Shown in pieces: positions 28,653 through 37,169 of a stretch of DNA of 64,000 bases. The DNA lies in the NCBI RefSeq assembly GCF_000336775.1, contig NZ_AOLJ01000028.1, positions 217,184 to 281,183 on the forward strand, written 5' to 3'. Origin of the DNA: Haloferax gibbonsii ATCC 33959 (lineage in GTDB: Archaea; Halobacteriota; Halobacteria; Halobacteriales; Haloferacaceae). Below the pieces are notes generated by a model. That model did no database searches and was not told the DNA's origin. It was given only the letters and a program-made list of their open reading frames with translations. The stretch's first letter is position 1; every line of letters starts with the position of its first letter. Position numbers and translations under genes: made by a program.

Positions 28653-30256
28653 ACGACCGCGAGGTCGACCCCGTGACGCTCGAAATCATGCGCAACCAGT
28701 TCGAGAGCGTCGCCGAGGAGATGGGACAGGTGCTCATCACCTCGTCGTACTCGCCGAACATCAAGGAGCGCCGCGACTGCTCGACGGCGCTGTTCGACGC
28801 CGACGGCCGCCTCGTCGCGCAGGCCGAACACATCCCGGTCCACCTCGGCGCGATGCCCGAGGCCGTCGACACGGTCCTCGACTACGGCCCGGAACCGGGC
28901 GACGTGTTCGTCCTCAACGACCCCTTCGAGGGTGGGACGCACCTCCCCGACGTGACGATGGTGTCGCCGCTTTCGGTCGACAGCGAGGTGCTCGGCTTCG
29001 CCGTCTCGCGGGCGCACCACGCCGACGTGGGCGGGATGACGCCCGGCAGCATGCCCGCCGGCGCGCGCGAAATCTATCAGGAGGGGCTTCGACTCCCGCC
29101 GGTCAGACTCGTCGCCGGCGGCGAGACCAACGACGACGTGCTGTCGCTGCTCCTCGCCAACGTCCGCAACCCCGGCGAGCGCCGCGCCGACATCCGCGCG
29201 CAAATCGCGGCGAACGAGCGCGCCGAGGAGCGACTGGCCGACCTCGTCGGGGAACACGGCCGGTCCCGCGTTCTCGCGGCGTTCGACGCCGTGATGGACT
29301 ACTCCCGGAACCGCGTCACCGCGGAACTGCGCGACCTGCCCGACGGCGAGTACCGCGCCCGCGACGTGCTCGAAGGCGACGGCGTGACCGACGACGACAT
29401 CCCCATCGAGGTGACCGCGACGGTCGACGGCGACACCGTCGAGTTCGACTTCGCGGGGACGGCCGACCAGGTCGCCGGCAACGTCAACGCCCCGCTGGCG
29501 GTCGCGAAAAGCGCGGTGTACTTCGTCGTTCGCTGCGTCACCGACCCCGAGATTCCGCCGAACCAGGGCTGTTACGACCCCATCTCGGTCGAGGTCCCCG
29601 ACGGCTCGCTCCTCAACCCCGACGCCCCGGCGGCGGTCGTCGGCGGCAACGTCGAGACCAGCCAGCGCGTGACCGACGTGGTCTTCGCGGCGCTCGCCGA
29701 CGCGGCCCCCGAGCGCGTCCCCGCGCAGGGACAGGGGACGATGAACAACCTGACCATCGGCAGTCGCGCCGGCGGTTCGGACGGCTTCACCTACTACGAG
29801 ACTATCGGCGGCGGCTTCGGCGGCCGCGCGGGCGGCGACGGCATGGACGGCGTGCAGGTCGGGATGACGAACACGCTCAACACGCCGGTCGAGGCGCTGG
29901 AAGCCGAGTACCCGCTTTTCGTCGAGGCGTACGGCCTCCGCGAGGGAAGCGGCGGCCGCGGTGAGTTCCGCGGCGGTCTCGGTATCGTCCGGTCGGTCAC
30001 GGTCGAAGCCGACGCGACCGTCTCGCTTCTCACCGAACGCCGGCGGGTCGCCCCTCGCGGCATCGCCGGCGGCGAGGACGGAGCGACCGGACAGAACCTC
30101 GTCGACGGCGAGGCAGTCCCGTCGAAGACGACCCGCGACGTGCCCGCCGGCACGACCGTCACGGTTCGGACGCCGGGCGGCGGCGGCTACGGCGACCCCG
30201 ACGACCGCGATGACGACGCACGCCGCCGGGACCGCGAGGACGGAAAAGCGGACTAG
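28649..30256 (+). CDS. hyuB: Hydantoinase/oxoprolinase subunit B
   Basis: A 535-residue partner of HyuA. Typical segments: DPVTLEIMRNQFESVAEEMG at the N-terminus, SPNIKERRDCSTALFDADG, the HHADVGGMTPGSMP block (likely metal or substrate site), and GSDGFTYYETIGGGFGGRAG with a Gly-rich C-terminus. Coupled to hyuA by ATGA. It is the last gene of the operon; about 220 bases of convergent intergenic DNA follow before the M24 gene. Confidence 0.92.
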   Translation: MNDREVDPVTLEIMRNQFESVAEEMGQVLITSSYSPNIKERRDCSTALFDADGRLVAQAEHIPVHLGAMPEAVDTVLDYGPEPGDVFVLNDPFEGGTHLPDVTMVSPLSVDSEVLGFAVSRAHHADVGGMTPGSMPAGAREIYQEGLRLPPVRLVAGGETNDDVLSLLLANVRNPGERRADIRAQIAANERAEERLADLVGEHGRSRVLAAFDAVMDYSRNRVTAELRDLPDGEYRARDVLEGDGVTDDDIPIEVTATVDGDTVEFDFAGTADQVAGNVNAPLAVAKSAVYFVVRCVTDPEIPPNQGCYDPISVEVPDGSLLNPDAPAAVVGGNVETSQRVTDVVFAALADAAPERVPAQGQGTMNNLTIGSRAGGSDGFTYYETIGGGFGGRAGGDGMDGVQVGMTNTLNTPVEALEAEYPLFVEAYGLREGSGGRGEFRGGLGIVRSVTVEADATVSLLTERRRVAPRGIAGGEDGATGQNLVDGEAVPSKTTRDVPAGTTVTVRTPGGGGYGDPDDRDDDARRRDREDGKAD

Positions 30257-30478
30257 CGTCGGCCGGTCAGTTGGGCTCTGGCGAGGGGACACGGGGAGTC
30301 CCCGCGCCGGCGTAATCAGTCGCCATAGAAATCACACACTGCTGACTAAACGGTTCGATATTCGGGTTGTACTCTCTCCTGACGAGCTGTGGCCCGATGG
30401 ACGCGTGCTTAGATGGGCTCGAGCAACAAATTCTACAATTTTTAAAATTTGTGAGTGGTCCGCTTATCGTGTCAGGAA

Positions 30479-31753
30479 TCAGTGTTCGATAACCGTTATC
30501 TCCTCGACGGGCCACTGACTGAGGAGCTCGACGCCGTCGTCGCGGACGACGACCATCTCCTCGACGCGGACGCCCTGTCTCCCCGCCGGCTCTTGGGTCT
30601 CGACGGCCATCGTCATCCCCGCCTCGATTTCGATGGGATGGTCCGGCGAGAGGCCGCGCCAGATGAGCGGTACTTCGTACAGTTGAAGGCCGAGGCCGTG
30701 GGCCCAGTGATTGGTCGTCAACTGCCAGTGGTCGTCCGCGCCGTACCAGTCGGCGTGTTCGCCCGCCATGTCCGGAAACGCCGCCGCGATTTCGTCGGTG
30801 GTCTTCCCCGGCTCGATTTCGTCGAGGACGGCGTAGAGGTTGTCGCGGGCCGTCTCGTAGGCGTCGCGCTGTTCGTCGGTCGGTTCGCCCATCGAGAAGG
30901 TCCGGTAGTAACACGAGCGGTAGCCGAGGTAGCCGACGTTGTAGAAGTCGGCGTAGACGAGGTCGCCGGGGCGAATCAGTCGGTCCGTGGTGTTCGCCTG
31001 GTGCTTCGGCCACGTGTTCGGCCCCGACGTGAGGTAGCCGCCCTGCGCCATCGCGCCGTGCCGCCAGAGTTCGCGGACGGCGTCGCCCCACACCTCCGAC
31101 TCCCGCGCGCCCGGCTTCGCGTTCTCGGCGATGGCCTGAAAGCCCGCCTCGCAGACGGCCGCGACCTGCCGCAGACACTCGATTTCGTCTTCGGTCTTCG
31201 TCTTTCGGGCGTCCTCCATCACCGCCGCGCACTCGGCGGGTCGGGTGTCGATATTCTTCGATTCGAAGGCGTCGAGCAGCCCCGCGTGGCCGGTGTCGAT
31301 GCCCATCGCCTTGTCGGCGAGGCCGTACTCGTCGAGGGCGTCGACGACGGTCTGGGCCATCTTGTCGAGGAGGAACGACCGGGCCGAGTCGCGGCCGGAG
31401 GCCCGCGGGACGTTCCCCAGCCCGGGACAGGCGTAGCGAACGTCGGTCAGCCACGGGCAGTTGTATCGCTGGTTGCTCGCGTGGTCGGCGGTGTCCCAGT
31501 GGACGACCGTACCGTCTTCCAGAAGCAGCGAGTAGTGGTCCGCACCCGACCCGCCGGTCATCGCCAACCCGGTCACGTACCGGATGTTCGGGTCGTCGAT
31601 GAGGAGCATGCTCCCGAGGCCCGCCTCGCGCATCCGCGAGAGAGCGCGGTCCTTCCGCTCCTCGCGCATCCGCTTCACGTCGATGCGCTGTTCCCAGTCG
31701 ACGGCCATCGTCCCGCGGGTCCCGCTCATGAACCCCCGCTCGTGGAAAGGCAT
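30479..31753 (-). CDS. M24 (creatinase/Xaa-Pro dipeptidase-like) family enzyme
   Basis: A 424-residue pita-bread-fold protein: N-terminal creatinase-N domain (about 30-175) and M24 catalytic domain (about 190-424). Expected metal ligands Asp269, His352 (HGLGL), Glu385 and Glu398/399 are present. The second Asp (usually in SDITRT) is Cys281 in RSCYYRT. This could mean a different metal or a metal-independent reaction, as in creatinase. It may hydrolyse a C-N bond downstream of the hydantoinase (carbamoyl or amidino compounds), but that is inference from convergence with hyuAB. I chose the ATG giving MPFHERGF; 21 further codons upstream are open. Confidence 0.83.
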   Translation of the reverse strand: MPFHERGFMSGTRGTMAVDWEQRIDVKRMREERKDRALSRMREAGLGSMLLIDDPNIRYVTGLAMTGGSGADHYSLLLEDGTVVHWDTADHASNQRYNCPWLTDVRYACPGLGNVPRASGRDSARSFLLDKMAQTVVDALDEYGLADKAMGIDTGHAGLLDAFESKNIDTRPAECAAVMEDARKTKTEDEIECLRQVAAVCEAGFQAIAENAKPGARESEVWGDAVRELWRHGAMAQGGYLTSGPNTWPKHQANTTDRLIRPGDLVYADFYNVGYLGYRSCYYRTFSMGEPTDEQRDAYETARDNLYAVLDEIEPGKTTDEIAAAFPDMAGEHADWYGADDHWQLTTNHWAHGLGLQLYEVPLIWRGLSPDHPIEIEAGMTMAVETQEPAGRQGVRVEEMVVVRDDGVELLSQWPVEEITVIEH

Positions 31754-31853
31754 ACGCCCACCACTCGTGACTATCACATTAATTTGTTGTAGATGGGCAG
31801 TGCGAGTGTACCTCATGATTTATTGTCTTATACGTGAATCGGCAGGTGTACGC

Positions 31854-32579
31854 ATGTACAAGCACGTAGCCCTGCTTGTCCGCAAGGCGGGGATGAGTCA
31901 CGACGAGTTCGTCACGTACTGGCAGGACAATCACACGCCCATCGCCCGCGACATCGAGGGCGTCGTCCGCTACCAGACGGTGGTTCCGGTCGACCCCGAG
32001 GTCTCCGAGTTCGACGGTCTCGCGGAGTTGTACTTCGACGACCTCGGCGCGCTCCACGACGCGCTCGGCAGCGAGGGCTCGCGCGACTACGACCCCGCGA
32101 AGGGGACGGCGAAAGCGGCGAGAGACGACGTGGACAACTTTCTCGACGTCGAGCGACGCCCCCGAATCATCGGCGAGGAGGTCGTCGAGAAAGACGAGAC
32201 CGGCGGCGACACGACGGGACTCTACAAGCACTCGGCGTTTCTCGTCCGCAAAGACGGGATGAGCCACGACGAGTTCCTCGACCACTGGGCGAACACCCAC
32301 GTCCTCCTCGCCCGCGAGATTCCCGGCGTGGTCCGGTACGCCCGCGTCGTCCCGACCGACCCCGAACGCGCCGAGTTCGACGGCGTCGCCGAACTCTACT
32401 TCGAGAGCCTCGACGCGCTTCGGGCGGGCCTCGGCCACGAGTCCTCGCGCGACTACGACCCCGACCACCCGAAGGCGAAAGCGCCCCGCGAAGATGTTGA
32501 CAACTTCCTCTCCATCGGCGACCGCCCGCGGTTCGTCGGCCGCGAGACGGTCCAGAAAGACGTGACTGGGGGCCGCTGA
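31854..32579 (+). CDS. Tandem EthD-domain protein
   Basis: A 241-residue protein made of two homologous ~110-residue EthD (dimeric ferredoxin-like) modules. The halves begin MYKHVALLVRKAGMSHDEF and LYKHSAFLVRKDGMSHDEF, and both contain a DP.RAEFDG-type segment followed by AELYF. EthD-like proteins occur with oxidative and decarboxylating catabolic enzymes, and some are small isomerases or cyclases. It is divergent from the M24 gene and overlaps no other gene; the HD protein follows after 3 bases. A TTTATTGT TATA-like box lies 28-35 bases before the ATG. Confidence 0.82.
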   Translation: MYKHVALLVRKAGMSHDEFVTYWQDNHTPIARDIEGVVRYQTVVPVDPEVSEFDGLAELYFDDLGALHDALGSEGSRDYDPAKGTAKAARDDVDNFLDVERRPRIIGEEVVEKDETGGDTTGLYKHSAFLVRKDGMSHDEFLDHWANTHVLLAREIPGVVRYARVVPTDPERAEFDGVAELYFESLDALRAGLGHESSRDYDPDHPKAKAPREDVDNFLSIGDRPRFVGRETVQKDVTGGR

Positions 32580-32582
32580 GCG

Positions 32583-33173
32583 ATGTCGCACGACTACCGC
32601 GCGCAGGTCGAGGCCGCCTTCCCTGAACTCGCCGACATCGAGGACGCCGACCTCCGCGAGCGAGTCGTCGAGGCGTGGTGTCTCGGTCTCGCCCGCGGCG
32701 GCTGGCGCGACATCGACGACATCCCCTACGCGTGGAACATCCACGAGGTGACGAACGTCGAGCACGTCCGCGGCGTAACGCGAATCGCCGTCCGCGCCGC
32801 CGAGGAACAGCGGGATTTCCACGGCGCGGACCCGGAGTTCGACGTGGTCCGCGCGGCCTGCCTCCTCCACGACGTGGGCAAGTGCTACGAGTACGTCGAT
32901 TTCGTCGACGACGACGTGCTCGACGACCCCGACCCGGAGTACGCCAGCGGGGAGATTCCGCACTCGCTTTCGGGCTACGCCCTCGCCCACGAGGCCGGCT
33001 GCCCGCTCGCGGTCCAGCGCGCCATCCCCCACTTCATCGGCGAGATTCCGACCCGGACGCTCGAAGCCGAACTCGTCAAGAGCGCGAACTCGGCGTCCTC
33101 GAACGCCATCACGCAGGCCGCGATGGGAATCAGCCTACAGGAGTGGGTCGAGCGGTACTCCCAGACCCAGTAG
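32583..33173 (+). CDS. HD-superfamily hydrolase
   Basis: A 196-residue HD-domain protein: His in NVEHVRGV (about 58-65), the HD doublet in LLHDVGKCYEY (about 98-108) and downstream His residues (HSLSGYALAHEAG, HFIGE) outline the metal site. HD proteins hydrolyse phosphate esters or nucleotides, and some act as oxygenases or hydratases on small metabolites. It is 3 bases downstream of the EthD gene, so the two are probably co-transcribed and related in function. Confidence 0.82.
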   Translation: MSHDYRAQVEAAFPELADIEDADLRERVVEAWCLGLARGGWRDIDDIPYAWNIHEVTNVEHVRGVTRIAVRAAEEQRDFHGADPEFDVVRAACLLHDVGKCYEYVDFVDDDVLDDPDPEYASGEIPHSLSGYALAHEAGCPLAVQRAIPHFIGEIPTRTLEAELVKSANSASSNAITQAAMGISLQEWVERYSQTQ

Positions 33174-33238
33174 TCCGACGCGAACCGCCGCGACACTCGT
33201 CAGCATACCTATTACCCCGCGCTTCGTAGCTCGCGCCG

Positions 33239-33610
33239 ATGTACGAGCGCGTCAACCTCGCCGACCTCGAACCGCACGACGTGGAGAACGCCGACGCCCG
33301 AGTCAAGGCCGTCGGCTACGAGCTTCGCCCGCGGAAGATGCGCCCGTCGGTCTGGTCGTTCGACGCGGGCGGGTCGGGACCGATGCACTACCAGCGCGAA
33401 CAGGAGGAACTGTACCACGTGCTCTCCGGCGCGTTCGAACTCGCCTTCGCCGACGACGACGGTGAGGTGACCGACGCGCTCGACCTCGAACCGGGCGACT
33501 TCGTGGTCGTCTCGCCCGACGAGGTTCGGCAACTGCGCTGCGTCGAGGACGGCGAGGTGTTCGTCGTCGGCGCGCCGAACGCGAAGGACGACGGCGTCGT
33601 CGTGGAGTGA
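33239..33610 (+). CDS. Cupin-domain protein
   Basis: A 123-residue single cupin. Its central segment (HYQREQEELYHVLSGAFELAF, then LEPGDFVVVSPDEVRQLR) matches the two conserved cupin motifs, with His and Glu residues that could bind a metal. Enzymatic function (isomerase, dioxygenase) or a sensor role are both possible. CTATTACC 24-31 bases before the ATG fits a leaderless promoter. Confidence 0.8.
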   Translation: MYERVNLADLEPHDVENADARVKAVGYELRPRKMRPSVWSFDAGGSGPMHYQREQEELYHVLSGAFELAFADDDGEVTDALDLEPGDFVVVSPDEVRQLRCVEDGEVFVVGAPNAKDDGVVVE

Positions 33611-33657
33611 GCGGGCGGCTCACCCTCCGCACTCGTCGCGTTTCCGACGAGTGCCGG

Positions 33658-33665
33658 ATTATAAG
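33658..33665 (+). promoter_or_regulatory. TATA-like box for the 33689 small protein
   Basis: ATTATAAG, 24-31 nt before the ATG at 33689; the spacing predicts a leaderless transcript and supports the small gene as real. Confidence 0.6.
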
Positions 33666-33688
33666 GGCGCTCGCGACGATTCGGTGAT

Positions 33689-33898
33689 ATGGTCATTCCC
33701 GGTTACGACCCGGACGACCTCGACGACAGACTCGAGGAACTGCTCACAGAACGCGACCTCGCGGACTATCTCACGCCCGACGAGCGCGAGCGCTACGACT
33801 CGGGCGAGAGCCTCGTCGACCTGCTGTCGCCCGACGATATCCGCGACCTGCTGGACGGTCCCGAGACCGAGGGTGCCGACGACGCTCGGCGGCCGTGA
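33689..33898 (+). CDS. Small acidic protein, unknown
   Basis: A 69-residue, strongly acidic, probably helical protein with two repeats of an L-x-E/D-L-L pattern (DRLEELLTERDLADYL; DLLSPDDIRDLLDG). No cysteines and no known domain. The well-placed TATA-like box supports expression. It precedes the convergent epimerase gene by 54 bases. Function unknown. Confidence 0.65.
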   Translation: MVIPGYDPDDLDDRLEELLTERDLADYLTPDERERYDSGESLVDLLSPDDIRDLLDGPETEGADDARRP

Positions 33899-33952
33899 CC
33901 GACTCCGCGGCGGCGTTTCGGCCGGTCGGACCTTGGCCCGTCGGGTCTCGGC

Positions 33953-34915
33953 TCAGACCGGCTCCAGTCCGTGTTCCTTCCGAAGCACGTTGAGGTAGTC
34001 GCGGAACCCCGTTTCGAGGTCGTACTCGGGGTCGTAGCCGAGGTCGGCTCGCGCCTTCGTCATGTCGAGTTCCTGGGTCCACGGGAGTTCGCCCTCGTCG
34101 GAGACCGTGAGGTCGGCGTCGGGGAGGAGTCGCCGCACCGTCTCCGCGGCCTCGCGAATCGTCGCCAACTCCCCGCGGACGTTGTAGACGCGTTGGGTGA
34201 GGTCGTCTTCGGGGGCGAACGTCGCCTTGCGGAACGCCTGCGCGATGTCGCGGACGTGTTGCCAGTCGATAACTTGGTCGCCGTAGTCGACGCTGAAGGG
34301 CTCGCCGAGCGCCGGTTTCTCGACGATGTTCGCGAGGAACGCGGACCCGCCGGTCTCACGGTACGGACCGTAGGCGACCGTCGGCCGGAGCGCGACGTGC
34401 GAGACACCGAAGTCCTCGTAATAGACCCGGGCCTGATGCTCGTTGTACTCCTTGGTCGCCCCGTAGAGCGTGTCGGGGTAGACGAGGTCGGACTCGGTCA
34501 CGAAGTCGCCGCCGTAGTTCGCGGGCGGGGCGTACACCGCCGCCGACGACGCCCACGCGACGCGCTCGACCTGTTCGGGGAGGGCGCGCGCCGCCTCGAA
34601 GACGTTGTTCGTCCCCTGGACGTTCACGTCGAGCGCGGCCCGCGGGTTCTCCCGCGCCGTCGTCGTCAGGAGCGCCGCGAGGTGGACGATGTGCGTCGAG
34701 CCGGTCTCTCGAACCGCCCGGAACACGTCGGTCGGGTCGGTCACGTCGCCGCGGCGTATCGTCACGTCGTCGGCGACGCCGAGTCTGTCGAGGATGCGCG
34801 GGTCGGTCGAGCGGTCGTAGGCGACCACGTCGTGGCCGGCCGCGACGAGGTCCGACGCGACGTACGAGCCGATGAACCCGGTCCCGCCCGTGACCATCAC
34901 GGTCGATGATGACAT
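33953..34915 (-). CDS. NAD-dependent epimerase/dehydratase (extended SDR)
   Basis: A 320-residue extended short-chain dehydrogenase/reductase. The nucleotide-binding GGTGFIGS motif (about 9-16), the Ser-Ala-Ala-Val-Tyr stretch and the YGATKEYN active-site motif (Tyr and Lys) are present. It should act on a sugar nucleotide or another hydroxy/keto substrate. It lies 91 bases downstream of the thiamine-diphosphate enzyme on the same strand and may share its regulation. The frame is open upstream, but MSSSTVMVTGGTG is the natural N-terminus. Confidence 0.88.
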   Translation of the reverse strand: MSSSTVMVTGGTGFIGSYVASDLVAAGHDVVAYDRSTDPRILDRLGVADDVTIRRGDVTDPTDVFRAVRETGSTHIVHLAALLTTTARENPRAALDVNVQGTNNVFEAARALPEQVERVAWASSAAVYAPPANYGGDFVTESDLVYPDTLYGATKEYNEHQARVYYEDFGVSHVALRPTVAYGPYRETGGSAFLANIVEKPALGEPFSVDYGDQVIDWQHVRDIAQAFRKATFAPEDDLTQRVYNVRGELATIREAAETVRRLLPDADLTVSDEGELPWTQELDMTKARADLGYDPEYDLETGFRDYLNVLRKEHGLEPV

Positions 34916-35006
34916 GCTATCGTAGTTCTCCCTGCGTGCGAGAAAAGTGTTTCCCGGGGAGCGGACCACCGGGAGGGCCGGCGACGGCCACTCACCGCGG
35001 CCGACG

Positions 35007-36701
35007 CTACTCGTGGAGTCCGCCGACCGACGCGTAGAACGACGACTGGAGCGTCGCGGCCATGTCCTGACTGCGGTCGATGCGGGCGTCGATGACCGTC
35101 GGGAGGCCGTGCGTCTTCGCGTCGGCGAGTGCATCGCCGAGTTCGCCCGGCGTCTCGACGCGGACGCCCGTCGCGCCGAACGCCTCCGCGACCCGCGCGA
35201 AGTCCGTGTCGTGGAACTCGACGCCCGCGATGTCGTCGGGCGCGTGCTGCATCTGTCTGACCATCCCGAGGCTGGTGTCGTTGAGGACGACGAACGTCGG
35301 CGCGACGCCGTGTTCGACCGCCGTCTCGACGCTCGTCATCGTCATGGCGAAGCCGCCGTCGCCCGCGACGCCGACGACGCGCTTGTCTGTCGCCAGCGCG
35401 GCCGACACCGCGGCGGGCGTCGCCCAGCCCATGCCGCCGACGCCGCCGGAGCCGAAGTAGGTCCGAACCGCCGGCGTCTGGAGGTAGTTGAGCAGCCAAA
35501 AGCGGTTGTTGCCGGAGTCGGCGGTGACGATGGTGTCCTCGTCGACGACGCGCTCGATTTCCTTGACGGCCCGCTGGGGGAGGATGGGGGCGGCGTCCGA
35601 CTCGCACTCGGGCGCGTGGAACGACTCGCGGGCCTCCCGAGCTCGGTCCTCGGCCCAGTCGTTTTCGGAGCCGCCGGCGGCCGCGAGTTCGCGCAGCGAT
35701 TCGGACGCGTTGCCGATGAGCCCCACGTCGGCGGGGTAGACCCACCCGGCGTTCCGCGGGTCGATATCGGCGTGGATAATCGTCTGCTCGTCGGGGCGGA
35801 TGAAGTCGGGGGCCTGCCAGTTGGTGTCCATCGGGTTCATGCGACAGCCGACGACGAGGAGCGCGTCGGCCTCGCTGACGAGCCGGTTCGCGCCCTCGTG
35901 ACCGAACGAGCCGATGACGCCGCCGGCGAGGCGGTGCGTCTCGGGGACCGTCGACTTCCCGAGGTAGGAGGTGACGACGGCCGCCTCGTAGGTCTCGGCG
36001 GCCGCGGCCAACTCCTCGTACGCGCCCGACGCGTGGACGCCGTTGCCCGAGACGATGACCGGTCGCTCGGCCGCTTCGAGCGCTTCGGCGGCGGCCGCGA
36101 CGTCGCGGGCCGTCGGCGCGGCGGTCCACGTTCTGGTCTGCGTCTCGTCGTCCCAGACCGGCGGCACGGACTCGGCGGGGAACTCCTCGGTGACGGCGTC
36201 GCCGTCGAGCACGACCGCCGTCGGACCGGGTCGCCCGGCGACGGCGTGTTTGAACGCGAGTTGGAGGCTCCGAACCGTCTCGGTCGGGGTCCGCGGGAAC
36301 CAGTGTTCCTTCGTCACGGCGTCGAGAAGCTTCGGGAGTTCGAGGCCGCCGTAGTCGCCGCGGGACTGCTGGTAGGGCGCGAGCGTCGAGTAGTTCCCGC
36401 GCTCGGAGGCCTCGGTGATGGCGACCATCGGCGACGAGGCGAGGCGCGCTTCCATCTGCCCGATGAGGCCGAGGCTCCCTATCCACGGCCCCTGTCCGGC
36501 GAGGACGCCCGGTTCGCCCGTCAGCCGGCCGTGCATCTCGGCCATGACGCTCGCCTCGCGCTCGTCGCGGGGGCGCACGAGGTCGATGTCCGACTCGGGC
36601 AGCAGGTCGAACAGCTCGATGACGCGGCCGCCGGGATAGCCGAAGATTCGCTCGACGCCGAGCCGTTCGAGGCTCTCGACGAGTCGTTCGCTCGTGTTCA
36701 T
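35007..36701 (-). CDS. Thiamine-diphosphate enzyme, acetolactate-synthase-like
   Basis: A 564-residue three-domain ThDP enzyme. The cofactor-activating Glu is Glu47 (RPRDEREAS), the central domain contains VIVSGNGVHASGA, and the C-terminal ThDP/Mg motif starts GDGGF and ends NDTSLGM. The active site resembles acetolactate synthase or benzoylformate/oxalyl-CoA decarboxylase relatives; the FGSGGVGGMGWATP block is typical. No regulatory IlvN subunit is adjacent, and an EthD gene precedes it by 4 bases, so a catabolic decarboxylase or ligase is more likely than branched-chain amino acid synthesis. Substrate unknown. Confidence 0.85.
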   Translation of the reverse strand: MNTSERLVESLERLGVERIFGYPGGRVIELFDLLPESDIDLVRPRDEREASVMAEMHGRLTGEPGVLAGQGPWIGSLGLIGQMEARLASSPMVAITEASERGNYSTLAPYQQSRGDYGGLELPKLLDAVTKEHWFPRTPTETVRSLQLAFKHAVAGRPGPTAVVLDGDAVTEEFPAESVPPVWDDETQTRTWTAAPTARDVAAAAEALEAAERPVIVSGNGVHASGAYEELAAAAETYEAAVVTSYLGKSTVPETHRLAGGVIGSFGHEGANRLVSEADALLVVGCRMNPMDTNWQAPDFIRPDEQTIIHADIDPRNAGWVYPADVGLIGNASESLRELAAAGGSENDWAEDRAREARESFHAPECESDAAPILPQRAVKEIERVVDEDTIVTADSGNNRFWLLNYLQTPAVRTYFGSGGVGGMGWATPAAVSAALATDKRVVGVAGDGGFAMTMTSVETAVEHGVAPTFVVLNDTSLGMVRQMQHAPDDIAGVEFHDTDFARVAEAFGATGVRVETPGELGDALADAKTHGLPTVIDARIDRSQDMAATLQSSFYASVGGLHE

Positions 36702-36705
36702 GGAT

Positions 36706-37026
36706 TCAGGACCTGTCGAGGTGGACCGTCTCCTCGACGTAGAGCGTCGGCCCCTGCTCCATGTCGCTGAACTCGGCCGCGTCGGCGTTCACGCGCTGGC
36801 CGACCTCGGAGTCGAACGCCGCCTTCAGAGCGGCCATGTCCTCGAAGTAGAGTTCGACGATGCCGTCGTACTCGGACCGCTCGGGGTCGGTCGGGACGCT
36901 CGTCGCGTACTTCACGAGCCCCGGTAGCTCCGCGGCGAGTTCCGCGTGGCTCCCCCGCCACCGCTCGACGAACTCCTCGTGCGTGTGGTCGTCGTCCCGG
37001 ACGAGCATATTCACCAATTTAATCAT
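36706..37026 (-). CDS. Single EthD-domain protein
   Basis: A 106-residue EthD module closely similar to each half of the tandem EthD protein at 31854 (here PTDPERSEYDGIVELYFED; there PTDPERAEFDGVAELYFES). First gene of the minus-strand unit with the ThDP enzyme (4-base gap), divergent from the IclR gene across a 143-base region holding a strong palindrome. Probably an accessory or small enzyme of the same pathway. Confidence 0.82.
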   Translation of the reverse strand: MIKLVNMLVRDDDHTHEEFVERWRGSHAELAAELPGLVKYATSVPTDPERSEYDGIVELYFEDMAALKAAFDSEVGQRVNADAAEFSDMEQGPTLYVEETVHLDRS

Positions 37027-37118
37027 GCACGTCTGCTATCCAATCGGACGCTACTTTGCTCTATCGCCGACTCGCGGTTCGAGCGTCCGCCGCGGTCGTT
37101 CGAGCGAGTGGAACCCCC

Positions 37119-37135
37119 GTTCGAACTGTTCGAAC
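37119..37135. promoter_or_regulatory. Putative IclR operator, site 1
   Basis: GTTCGAA-CTG-TTCGAAC, a perfect 7+3+7 palindrome in the divergent region between the EthD gene and the iclR gene, just upstream of the TATA-like GATTTATC (about 37138-37145) serving iclR. Autoregulation and control of the EthD/ThDP unit are inferred. A weaker copy with two mismatches lies at 37098-37114. Confidence 0.65.
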
Positions 37136-37169
37136 AAGATTTATCACGAACGAACACCGAAGTTAGGTG

